This document shows positions 49,724 to 60,159 of a stretch of DNA of 64,000 nt, one piece after another. Location of the stretch: positions 28,652,351 to 28,716,350 of the forward strand of contig OU862909.1 in the NCBI GenBank assembly GCA_917880885.1, given 5' to 3'. A model generated the notes under the pieces. It did no database searches. It was not told where the DNA came from and worked only from the letters and a program-made list of their open reading frames with translations. Source of the DNA: Limnephilus marmoratus (lineage: Eukaryota > Arthropoda > Insecta > Trichoptera > Limnephilidae). How positions within the stretch are numbered: the stretch's first letter is position 1; every line of letters begins with the position of its first letter. Position numbers and translations under genes: made by a program.

Positions 49724-49830
49724 AGGTCTGGGTTCGAGTCCCAGTTGCGACCATTGTCTTTTTTCTGCTTTTCTGTGTCTTGTTTTCTTTCATATTTTTG
49801 TTTAGATTATTATTGTTACCTTCTTTTTCA
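49724..49830 (+). mobile_element. SINE-B (copy 2), 5'-truncated, inverted to copy 1
   Basis: Starts within the tRNA-like head at GGTCTGGGTTCGAGTCCC and continues through the same body as copy 1. The pair forms an inverted repeat with about 180 bp between the arms. Confidence 0.6.
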
Positions 49831-50432
49831 ATGATGTATTACATCGATGGGATTAACCTCCAAAAGTTATGAAAGAGAGTTTTTCTCTTTATTTTATATT
49901 TAGGTTGGCTTGTGGAGTAGAGTTGCTCTCTTTAAAAAGTTACTTTATTTAAGTAACGCTTTGTGGTTTTTGCGATATTTTAGTGATACTTTTTTTTATT
50001 TATTTTTTTCTTTGTTCATAAAATCACTTTTGTACACAGTTTTTTACAGGTTTTTCGACCACCACACTAGACACATGCCCGTATTATGGTAGTCGATAAG
50101 ACGAGTATCAAATGAAACATTTTTTTACATGGTAGGTATGCAAAGCTTTTTGATGAAAAATGGAAAAAAAAAGTTTAAGTATTATTAACAAGTGTAACAT
50201 TTAAGAATTTTCTACTTTACTTGATAGCCTTGATAAGTATTGAAAATGTTCTTAGTTTAACCTTTAATTACTGTTACTTCTTTTTAATTAACTTAATTTG
50301 AGAGCTTTTATCTGTGAGTGTCATTAATCATTATCATACATTGGTAATATTTATGATATATTTACCGATACACAGACAAAAATTTTACGATAAATACGAT
50401 ACAAAATATATTTTTAAGTAAAATACTCATTT
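49831..50432. other. AT-rich interval with a LINE-tail-like phrase
   Basis: ACACATGCCCGTATTATGG at about 50072-50091 resembles the LINE 3' tail at 3702-3872. Nothing else is recognised. Confidence 0.4.
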
Positions 50433-51272
50433 GACGGCCTCCGTGGTCAAGGTGTAAGGCTTTCAACTAGCAATCCGGAGGTCACGGGTTCAAATCCTGA
50501 CGTGCGCGACTAAATTTTATTTGCTTTATTTGTGTTATTTAACAATTAATAAATGTTCATAGATCAGTTTGAGACAAAACTCAAGACATAAGGACTCTGA
50601 AGATGGACAGTGAGATCTGTTTGAAACATCAGGAGTTAAAAAGCCCGGACTACGTTACCCGGGTACACCGAGAAAATTATTCCACATATATATGTAAAGG
50701 AAATATATTCCCTTTAAATTTGAATCCTATAATGTCAATTAGAATGCAATCATAGATTGTCATTTGTTTTGTTATTCTATTATTTGATTGTTAGAAAAAA
50801 CCATTCAAAGTGATATAAATAAACATAAATGTCGTTTCTTAGTTAAAAAAAACTTTGCAACACAAGTGTTTTATTTAGAAATTAATAAAAAGGAATTAAA
50901 CCTATAAACTTATTATATACATATATATATATATAATAAGTTTATATTTCCGAGGTTAATTTAAATATGTTTGCGGCACGTTCCAGGGTGGAAGATACTA
51001 TCAGTACCTATATACTGATGGAAAACTATCAGTAAATATTGGTGTAAGACCACCATCCAGAAATAAAACGTTGCTTGAAATTACTTTTTTCATGTTTTGT
51101 GACATCTGAATAGCCAGGTACTTCCCCACCTTCCTCTTACCCATCTCTTTTCTCTCCCCACCACCTTCAGCCTCACAGCTCACAATATACTCCAATTGGG
51201 GATGCATAATCTCATTGGCTCCAGGCGGTTGGGAGCAGTTATGACTCTAAGCGGTATACACATTAAAAAAAA
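50433..51272 (+). mobile_element. SINE-A copy interrupted by a 410-bp insertion
   Basis: Head 50433-50555 (GACGGCCTCCGTGG, B box GGTTCAAATCC) and body 50966-51272 (TTTGCGGCACGTTCC to an A-rich end) match the continuous copies at 2137 and 57408. A small internal duplication (ACTATCAGTA repeated) lies near 51000-51040. Confidence 0.7.
50556..50965. mobile_element. Unclassified insertion within SINE-A
   Basis: Absent from the other SINE-A copies, which fixes its limits to within a few bases. It contains a hammerhead-like phrase (CTGAAGATGGACAG...GAAAC, 50597-50627) and a near-perfect palindrome AAACTTATTATATA...TATAATAAGTTT at about 50907-50946. No coding capacity. Confidence 0.5.
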
Positions 51273-52214
51273 TTCTCTCGTTACTTTGTCATTATTTAGA
51301 ATAATGCATGTAAGTATATTAGTAGTGAAAATAACTATACCATCTCTAAGAAGGCATGGTTTTTTTATCCTTTTAAAACTCAAATATGACTACTTACGCT
51401 GAGCATATAAGAACGATCGTCTGGAACGCAAACATCAACCATAGTATCTTTGATGGAAGAAGTTAGTTACCTGTCTCAGGATTGACATTTTTTTGACATT
51501 ATAGTAAATAACTGGCTTATTAATGAATGGAAGTGAACTAACGCAGCTCTTAGAAATTAAAGAAATTGTATAAGCTAACCATAGACTTAAATAATTCATC
51601 TAGGATGCAATCAATTTGTTCCGTTCGATCTTGGAGATACGAATATGGTTGAAATATGACTAAAAACCTAATTAACTAATTTAGTGTCAAAAAGTAAATG
51701 CAAATTGCCAATGCATATTTAGGTCCGTATTTCGAATTGACATCGCCAATTTATTAATATTGACAAAAAGAAAACTGTCGGAGCTTTCACACTAAAGGCA
51801 GCTTTAGACAGAGCACAAAATTTTTGATATCTGTATTTTGTTTGACTTTTAAAGATCCGATACAAGGGTTAAGCGACAATAATTCGCTAAAGCCAGCTTT
51901 CCGGATTTAACCTTTCACCCTCATTATAAAGTGGCATTTAAAGAATTATGCGAGTTTCTCAGATGTAACAGCGGTAATATCGCCTCGCAATATCCTTTCT
52001 TTTATGGAATATATCGAACTCTCGGTTCATTAATGGAAGCAAACATAGGTTAAAACACGGGTAATATGAAAGTGGGTACACGATTTCATTGACACCACCT
52101 TCTGAGGCCAATGTACGAGTATTGCTAAGACAAAGATTCGTTTTTCAAAGGCAGTTTTCCTACGTTTTTATCTTCCTGAAAAACATTTAAACTGATAAAT
52201 GTTAAAAATCATAA
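51273..52214. other. Interval without recognisable gene
   Basis: Moderate A+T, no long frame, no repeat shared with the rest of the window. It ends at the truncated 5' end of the RTE element. Confidence 0.45.
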
Positions 52215-53330
52215 GTAATGGAAGCTATGGAAGGTGTTGTCCAAGTATGGAGTGAATTCAAATCTCATTCAGGCAATTGCGTATCTGTACGAGGGAAGCG
52301 TTGCATGTGTTAGGGTGAACGGTGATTTTACGGGGTGGTTTGACATCACAAAAGGTGTTAAGCAAGGCTGCGTAATGTCACCATGGTTATTCAATCTGTA
52401 CATGGATAATTGTATGCAAGAATTGAAAAATGTGGGATTGGGCGCGAAATTGAATAGTCTGAAAGTATGTTGCCTGTTGTATGCTGATGATGCGGTGCTG
52501 ATTTCTAACACTATGGAAGATCTACAGACTCTAGTATCTAGGATGAATGAAATATGTATGAAGAATGAGTTAATGATGAATGTAAGTAAGTCTAAAGTCA
52601 TGGTGTTTGAAAGAGAGAGTTCGAAAACAGTGTGCGACATAGTTGTGAATGATGAATACTTGGAGCAGGTGGATGAGTTTGTTTATCTGGGTAGTATGTT
52701 TACGAGAGGTGGGAAGACTGATAGAGATATTGAAAGAAGGGTAAATGCCGGTAACTCAATTAATGGAGGACTGAATGCCATTGGCGCTAATAAAAAACTG
52801 TCAAAAAAAGCGAAGCTAGCAGTCCACAATGGAGTCCTGGTACCTACCCTGATGTATGGCAGTGAGGCATGGAACTGACAGAGGAAGGATGAAGGTAAAC
52901 TGAATGCTGTTGAAATGAGATCCCTGAGACGTATGTGTGGTAAAACCATGTATGATCGTGTTAGAAATGTGGATATCCGCAAAAACTGTAAGGCAGATGT
53001 AATTATAATGAGCAAAATTAAGAAAGGGACCCTCAGATGGTTTGGGCACGTAGAGCGAATGAGCGAAGAAAGTAGTGTAAAAAGAATATATGATGCAAAT
53101 GTGAATGGTAGAAGAAGTCGGGGACGCCCCAGGAAGACATGGCACGATCAAGTGAATCAGATACTTGAGACGGGCCATGTCAAAAGTCAGAATAATAGAA
53201 GAGTATGTATGAGACGATGTATGAATGTGAGTGAGGCAAAGAGTGTGTTCCAAGACCGAGTTGTTTGGCGGTCCGTCCTCTCTGCCTACCCCTGCGGAGA
53301 AATGGCGTGATGGTTAGTTAGTTAGTTAGT
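52215..53330 (+). pseudogene. 5'-truncated RTE-clade LINE (RT to C-terminus) with one stop codon
   Basis: One frame runs from about 52218 (WKLWKVLSKYGVNSNLI) to 53310. RT motif B is KGVKQGCVMSPWLFNLY, motif C is LLYADDAVLIS, then the thumb block FVYLGSMFTRGG. The C-terminal RTE signature is LRWFGHVERM, RGRPRKTWHDQV and LSAYPCGEMA. The only lesion is TGA at 52876-52878 (W-N-stop-Q-R), most simply a mutated TGG. Endonuclease and early RT are missing. The 3' end is a (TTAG)n tract at 53313-53330, as usual for RTE elements, which end in short tandem repeats rather than poly(A). A related tail lies at 62755-62960. Confidence 0.88.
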
Positions 53331-53840
53331 CATAAGTAATAATTCGTATTAAATTTATTTAATAAACACTATATTCAGCAAAATTTTGCGGGTACAATAA
53401 CGACAAAGAAGACGCACTCCTATAATTTTATTATATTGGCCGAACTTTAACAGTACACACCTATAATATAAATATATTTTTCAATAATCACAGTAATTAT
53501 GATACTGGTGTAATAAAGAAATATTTACGTCCAGATAGGATCATCCAACAATTAGCTGCATTTGTTATTAATGATGAAATGATTGGTGATATTTTTCTAG
53601 CAATTATTGTTCCACTTTATGTTTTGTGCATGACGTGTTGTATTATTATTTGTATTACATAAATTACTTCATACGAACATACGCTTTTATTCGTTAGCTA
53701 TTTTATTGCAGTGGGGTAGAAATGTCTACCTGTAAATACTTGTATATACTTGGACATACCTGTATATACTGTATATACCTGTATAAACTGTCGTATACTT
53801 GTCTTCACAAAGCTACACAAAAGCTGCACATATGTAGGTA
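53331..53840. other. AT-rich interval with a CTGTATATAC-type cluster
   Basis: Irregular repeats of TGTATATACTTG/CTGTATATACC occupy about 53738-53800. No gene seen. Confidence 0.45.
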
Positions 53841-54030
53841 CACGAGAACGGGTCATTTCCACGACACGTTCTTGAGTTCAACAGCTCGGCTGTGGAATGA
53901 TTTGCCAGCCTTTGTGATGAGTCTCTTCAAGACACATGTTCACTGTTCACTCCTTCCTCTCCTCCAAAAGATCCTCCATATAGCATCTTCAAAGATGACA
54001 CAGACCCTGAAGGTAATGACAGAAGTATGA
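53841..54030 (+). pseudogene. LINE ORF2 C-terminus joined to an R2-type tail
   Basis: Translation gives FHDTFLSSTARLWNDLPA followed by LFKTHVHCSLL, the terminal block of many LINE ORF2 proteins (family pattern: TARLWNsLP....FK..v...L). It continues into CTCCATATAGCATC and TCAAAGATGACACAGACC, the R2 3' landmarks. This links the R2 repeat to a LINE. Confidence 0.55.
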
Positions 54031-54079
54031 AACCATCCCTACCATGGCAAATTCATCCGCTGCCAAGACATAGACCAAC

Positions 54080-54374
54080 CAGTGGCGGCTCGTGACTTTT
54101 GGGTGTGCTAGAGTGCTGGTATTAAAAAAATGGCATTATTGATGTTGTTGTAGCCGAAAAAGATTTTTTTTTTTTTGAAAATCAGTTTTTTTAATGAAAA
54201 ATTTCAGAGAGTTTCAGTTTGGCGGTGTGCCGCACCGATTTCCTAAAAAATCTTCACACAAAACACCGATTTTTGAAAAAAAAAAATATATATTTTTCGC
54301 ATACGACAACATTTATGATTCCATTTTTTTAATATTAGTACTCTAGCACACCCAAAAGTCACGAGCCGCCACTG
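54080..54374. mobile_element. hAT-type MITE, 35-bp perfect TIRs, 8-bp target duplication
   Basis: The termini CAGTGGCGGCTCGTGACTTT... at 54080-54114 and 54340-54374 are perfect 35-bp inverted complements. AGACCAAC flanks both sides (54072-54079 and 54375-54382), an exact 8-bp duplication as made by hAT transposases. CAGTGGCG is a common hAT end. The 225-bp interior has A and T runs and no frame, so it moved with help from an autonomous element elsewhere. Confidence 0.93.
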
Positions 54375-54382
54375 AGACCAAC

Positions 54383-54837
54383 CTCAACCATTTGGAGTGA
54401 CCTATACAATATTTTTTCTTAGGGCGGCGGTACCTATACCCGCCTCCCAAAGAGTTTGATGTAATATTCCTAACATCATTTGATAATCTAGCTACAAGGC
54501 ACCTCTATGGCGGAGTTTTTAATGACTGCACGTCGCGGCCTAATAATGTGTTAAGGATTCAATTAAAAGCCTCGGCGGCATCACGCCGTGATGTGGTTAA
54601 CCTCATACTTAATACTACTTAGGCTCTATACCACACTCTACACTGCAGTGGGCTACGATCCACGATCGCCTTATACGTGTCAAATCACTCATTACTGCTG
54701 CAACCGCGGAACTGAATACAAACTAAAAAAGAGTCCCAGTGAAGTCACGTGGGGTAACCATACGCAATTTTTACATTAGAATTTTTGAAAACGCTACAGA
54801 TTTTTAAATATTTCTTTGTTCATAAATATTATTGATT
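54383..54837. other. Repeat-derived interval
   Basis: The opening (GGCGGCGGTACC...CCCGCCTCCCAAAG, about 54423-54457) is the reverse complement of the sequence just before R2 at about 1232-1252. A near-palindrome CATCACGCCGTGATG lies at about 54579-54593. No gene. Confidence 0.4.
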
Positions 54838-55731
54838 AATGATACTGAAACAAACTCAAAAACCTCTTCCGGCAAATAATTTTAAAAAAGTTACAGTCTT
54901 CGCTAGAGTGTTCTCATTGACCTATGTAAGCAATATTTTTATTCTTGATTTGTATTCAATTGGATTTTTTATTAGTTTTATGTCTTGGGGAAGGATGTTA
55001 TGGAGTTTTGATGCAATGTATAGTTTCTTTGTCCAAATGTGGTTTTATTACTTGGAATATTTTTTATATCATTTTTATTCGATCTAGTGTTATGCATACA
55101 CGGTCTAGTAGAGGATTCATTATTTTTGAAGAGCTTCAATAATATATTTTTGGCATATATTTGTTGTATATTAGGTACTTCAAAGTTATTGAAAATTTCA
55201 TTTGAAGGCGTTCTAATTGGTACTTTCAATATGGTCTTTATGATTCCTTTTTGAATCGTATTCAGGCTGTGTAGGTACGTATGTGCAGCAGATACCCATC
55301 CTATGATTCCATATTCAATTCGAGAATGACATAACGCGTAGTAGACGTTTTTCATATGCTTTTTATGTAACACGTTTATTAGATTTTTAAAGAAATATAT
55401 AAGGCTTGTGAGTTTTTCCGTAATACCTTTGATGTGAAGGTCCCATCTAAGATTTTTATGTTTTGTGTTTTTTCGATGACGGGGCAGTAACATTGTATAT
55501 TATTTCCATGGCATTCATGTAATTTTAGTTCTAGTGATTTTATTGGTTGGCCCCTTGAGTTCATTGAAAATGTTATATATTTTGTTTTGCTTATATTAAG
55601 GGTAAGCGAGTTGATTTTAAGCTAATTTTGAAGTGCACTAAGCCCTTTTTCAGCCTCATTAAATGTATCAGTCCAATTTTCTTCTTGAAATAATAAAACA
55701 GTATCATCAACAAAACTGATTATGTTAAAAG
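54838..55731 (-). pseudogene. CR1/Jockey LINE RT relic with FVDD box, 5'-truncated
   Basis: On minus the relic opens abruptly at RT motif C, NIISFVDDTVLLFQEE (FVDD at 55703-55714). It continues through KINSLTLNISKTKYITFS (motif D), a stop in QN*LKIN, a frameshift or small deletion near 55440-55460 where the YLG block should be, then LRWDLHIKGI, YYALCHSRIEYGIIGW and LNTIQKGIIKTILKVP. It resembles the host LINE only at family level and is a separate, older insertion. Confidence 0.75.
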
Positions 55732-57325
55732 ACCACTACGCATACTTAACCCATACACCGGTAAGTGTGCGCATGTCGTAGTGTAAGTGTGCGCACTGTA
55801 CTTTCAAACTACTCTTGGGTATACAATGATCTATCCGGATGTTTTCTAACATTCACATATTACATAAGCGGAATATTTCACTGAAAAAAGTGGACAGAAG
55901 ATGAAGTATGTACCAGTATGCTTCAAAATCATTTTCTTACAGAATAACTTTAAACTCTTGTGTACCTAAGTATAATTAAAAAGAAAACCAGAAGTGCCGC
56001 CTTCCATAAAAATTTAAATGAAAACAAATGTTTGATTTAGCCCGATAGCCCCTCGCTCTGTCTCAATTACACTCGCCTGACGTCGTTATATCTCAATCCC
56101 ACTTGAATTCCGTAAACATAGTTTTGTGTTGGAAATTTAAGCCTCGATTGGGCAAATATTTTGATCATGCTATATGTTGATTTATTCTCTGCTTGTGTAT
56201 GATTCATCAGATTCACTAAGAAAGCGTAAACCGGGCTTTAAGACATAATCAAACCTTTTCTATCTTCCTCTTCTTCGTGTGCCCCCGACATTGGCGATCA
56301 TTCTGTAGCTCCTTCACACTTCTAATACCGGTCCACTCTCGTACATTTCGCACCTAAGACATTTGTCTCCTACCAGGCCCTCGGCGACCCTCTCTTTCTC
56401 GCCTTTTAATGTTAATTGGAGCAAGTGATACTTCTCCCCTCGAAGTATGTTACCCAGATGTGAAATTTTCCTGACTTGTACTATTTATCATCATACCTAA
56501 ATTAAGGGACAAAGATCTATCTATGTGGGTCCCTCAACTATGGGAAAATTATCAATATATTGGATCATCTGGCCGAGTGGTCTACATCTCTGGTTACTCG
56601 CTACAGTGGCTGATGTCCCAATATAATATCTGCTGGCATCAAAGATGCTGGTATACTTCTCATGTGTGTATCGGTGCAGAACGGTATCAGATGCAAATCC
56701 GCGTGAAGAAGCTTTAATAGAGATCAGATAAGAAGGTGAGATAGCGCTGACGCCGGTGGCTAACCAGAAGAATAACTTGACCAACCCGTGGGAAAGACAC
56801 GTAGATTACCAAACTTATAGATAGCAAAAAGGCTTAATGGTTTCTAAAATAATTAGTTTTATTTAACAAGGTATCTGGCGTACCTGCTTATTATTATTCA
56901 AAGATATTATTATGTTTAGATCCCACTGTGGTGATTCTTTGGTATCTTCGTGGTTTGAGAATGGAATGTTGTGCAACAACGTTAATACTTGACATGCCAA
57001 GAAAACTGAGATATTTTTTTCTGTACGTTTTAAATATATTGTAATAAGGTACTTTTTCACTTTTCTGGTAACTCACAACACATTTCAGTTCTAATTTTGA
57101 AAATGTCACACATAGGCGCCAAGGGCATATATATTGTTTAAAGGGGCACATAACATTTTATCGAAATGTCAAAATATTTCCGCTTAGCAGTAAAATTCAA
57201 ATAAACACATAATTTTTGAAATCTGAAAATTTTGATTGCAAACATATTTTTTTTTAAATGGTTACTATTGCTAATGGTTACCAATGGTAATGGTTACCAA
57301 TGGTTACCATTAAGGGTAATCATTT
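55732..57325. other. 1.6-kb interval without recognisable gene
   Basis: GTAAGTGTGCGCA occurs twice at about 55761-55797. A plus-strand 64-codon frame at 56523-56717 has no recognisable motif. Near 57255-57320 there is a cluster of TGGTTACCAATGGTAA-type short repeats. Nothing else supported. Confidence 0.4.
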
Positions 57326-57940
57326 TGAAAGGGAGGCCTTTTGATCTGTCAAGCCGGACTCTCTCGACCCATCACCTTGCATCGCAGTTGGAGGGACGAA
57401 TTTATATGACGACCTCCGTAGTCCAGTGGGTAAGACTGACTGACAATCCGGAGGTCGCGGGTTCGAACCCGGCATGCGCAAATAAATTTTATTTGATTAA
57501 TTTGTGTTATTCCACAATTAATTAATTAAAAATAATATATAGTATATTTGCGGCATGTTCCACAGTGGAAGATACTATCAGTATCGCCCTGGTGTAAGAC
57601 CACCATTCAGAATTGAAACGTTGCTTGAAAATGGCTTTAGCCGTGTTTAGTGACCAGATCTGAATAGCCAGGTACTTCCCAACCTTCCTCTTCCCCACCT
57701 CCTTCCCCTCCCCACTACCTTCAGCCTCACAACATACCCCAATTGGTGATGCCATAGTCTCACTGGCTCCAGACTGGAGCAGTTGAGATTCTTGTGCGGT
57801 ATTCACTGTAAAAAAAATACGTCTGTCACTTCTGGATTCCTACCCACGACTCGTATCATTTTCTTTACCAGAACTCCCTCCCCTTCCTTTCCATGAAAAG
57901 ACCGTCCTTCCAGTGTCTGGAGTTAATGTAAAAAAAAATC
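57326..57940 (+). repeat. R2 copy split by a SINE-A insertion
   Basis: The 5' part 57326-57407 (GGGAGGCCTTTTGATCTGTC...GGACGAATTTATA) and 3' part 57819-57940 (TACGTCTGTCACTTCTGG...GTAAAAAAA) join to give the normal R2 order ATTCATACGTCCG seen at other copies. Confidence 0.7.
57408..57818 (+). mobile_element. Full-length SINE-A, best-preserved copy
   Basis: Head with exact B-box consensus GGTTCGAACCC at 57460-57470, body as in the other copies, and A8 at the end. About 410 bp. It is nested within R2 with at most a TA shared between the flanks, so the target duplication is short or lost. The least diverged promoter boxes suggest it is the youngest of the four copies. Confidence 0.8.
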
Positions 57941-59339
57941 CAAATTTCGTAATACAGTCCTTCATAACTCAATTCGAATTTTTTGGGGTTAGGCACAAAA
58001 CCGCTTAACTTATCTACGAAACATTTTTTCCTGGTATGACGATATTTCCGCTAAAAGTCCTCTTAGGGTACCTAATATTGAGAATTGTCTTCACTCTAGG
58101 AAGTGTTGCTATTTAAAATTGGGAACAAAGTATACCAACTTAAGCTAAGTTACTGAAGCAGTTCAGTTATACATTTATAATAAATACAGTATATTTTTCA
58201 CTGTCCGTAAGTAAAAGCCCCTAAAAATGGCGTTAATCAAAATAAAATATATAGCTGCATTTTGATTGCCGGGTTTAGAAACGAAGAACTTGAAATCTGG
58301 AGCCAAAGAACTGACTAATCTGCCAAAGAGGTAATAAATAAATACGTGCAATAATCGCGACTGTCATTTATTACCACGGATCATTAGTTACGTATTTTGT
58401 GGTTACAATATGCGCTTCAACACGCAGTACTCGGTGAGAATGTCGCAATATGGCAAATCCGCGATGATGTGATTTATTCTTCAGATAGGTTCCGGTTTAA
58501 ATAAATTTAATGACGCTGGAAGAGTGATTATTAAATTCATCATATTGTATTTATAAAAAAATATTTGACGTGGATTAAGGAATAATCCACAAAATCGATT
58601 GTAACTTACTTTACACAATTTTGTAGCTGAAAATCCATTCTGTCCACGGACATATGAATATATCTGGACCTGCCCTAAGTGATAATAATGTATTATTTCC
58701 CCCTCGCCATGGAAACGGATGGAGCTCCTCCTTGGCGCCAGTTCGCCCCATGTGGAGGGGATAGAGCCTCGCTTGAATCTAAAATGTGTGACGTCATCAT
58801 TCTTGCCGTGGGCAGCGCGAAGCTAACATCTATACATTTAACGAAAAAATAACACGCCAAAACAGTAGCTTGTGCTATACAACATACCTACATATCAATG
58901 TGTACATAGCGAATGTGGGCGGTTCCTTAGTGTGCTCGTCGCTGGTTACAGGGGTAAGTAAATTATGAAACATTTGTAAAAGTTTCTTAACTAAACACGG
59001 CAACAAAATATTGCTATGTGAAAACGGGCGAATCTTTTTGGGGTGTACATTTGGCCTACGCAAATATTTTATTATCGTGGCAAGCAATTCGCGCTCCCAT
59101 GTAAAAAGGTCTATTCATTCAAAGCAGATTTTGCTTTTAAGAACTAAATGGTGATATTATAATGCGAGATGCCTATATACTGTCAGATTGATTTTTCAAC
59201 TAATCACAGTCTTCTTCCCCTCTTCGCCCCCCCATAGTTTGGTTTTACCCCTCACCTGTATCTTCTGGTCTATCCATTTGGATGTCTATGATTCTGTCCC
59301 TACAGGGGAGAAAAGGCAATCATTTTTAATTTTATTTTC
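57941..59339. other. 1.4-kb interval with a GC-richer patch and a CRE site
   Basis: Most is AT-rich. Around 58690-58830 the G+C content rises (CCCCCTCGCCATGG, GGCGCCAGTTCGCCCC) and a consensus cAMP-response element TGACGTCA lies at 58789-58796. This could be a promoter region or a stray match; I see no exon next to it. Confidence 0.35.
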
Positions 59340-59725
59340 ACAAGCGCCAGAAACCATTTATTCGATAATCAACACTGATTCCGTATGTCACCACAAGAAG
59401 TTCTCTGCGTTTGCTGACTTAGCAAGGGTTCCCGGATTCATGGGAAAGATTTTTCTAGGTCTTGTCGAAGAATGCAATTGTACACCAACTGCGTGGCGGA
59501 CCGGATAGTGAGAAAATTTTTGACTTCTCCAGCCGGAATCTCTGGACCTATTACCTTGCACCGCATTGGGAGAGATGTATAGAAGTGTTCATCACTGGAC
59601 ACTTTAACCCCCCAGATTCCTACCTACACCTCATATATTTTTCCTTCCCAGAACTTCTTCTCATTTCTTTTCCTAAAAAGACCCTCCACACAGCATCCCC
59701 AAAAATGATAGAGGCCCTATTGTAA
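59340..59725 (+). repeat. R2 copy
   Basis: Runs from ACCATTTATTCGATAATC through GACTTCTCCAGCCGG to CCTCCACACAGCATCCCC and GATAGAGGCCC. It resembles 1225-1675 in extent. The foldback element below follows within ten bases. Confidence 0.6.
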
Positions 59726-59732
59726 AATATAA

Positions 59733-60150
59733 ATTAGAATCGAAATTAAAACACTTTTGCACTTTCTTCCACTTATTTATTTTCACCCGGACCGGTTTCA
59801 TCCTTCTACGGACATTTTCAGATTGGTAGTTGAAATTCTTATGCTACGGTATTTATACAAACTTGGGCAGGGTTACACAACATTGTCTTTATATAATGAG
59901 TGTTTCTATTTTGTTAATTAAAGGTATTATAAGTTATTTTGTTAATTTAAGGTAAATATAGGTAATTATAAAGTTTATTATTAAAATTATGAATGATGTT
60001 ACATAGTTAATGATATTTTTACTTCACATGAATATATACGAATTTACATAATTGAAAAGGTTTGTGATTACTGATATTTTATTTTGGTTGCTTAGGGGTC
60101 ACTTGACAAATATTGATTGAGTGCAAAAGTGTTTTAATTTCAATTCTAAT
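59733..60150. mobile_element. Foldback/MITE element, 30-bp terminal inverted repeats
   Basis: Arms 59733-59762 and 60121-60150 (ATTAGAATYGAAATTAAAAC...) are inverted complements with a single mismatch. The 418-bp element has no frame. On minus, a CTGAAAATG-stem-TGAAACC motif (59795-59821) lies near one arm. No clear target duplication. Confidence 0.65.
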
Positions 60151-60159
60151 ACAATGGAA

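Noticed and set aside
52269..53253. Minus-strand frames of 110-145 codons opposite the RTE element
   Set aside because: Shadows of the plus-strand RT frame, which carries all the recognisable motifs.
57408..57480. Functional tRNA gene (also at 2137, 50433 and 49470-49545 minus)
   Set aside because: Promoter boxes are good, but each tRNA-like head is followed by a repeated non-tRNA body shared between copies, which is the hallmark of a SINE.
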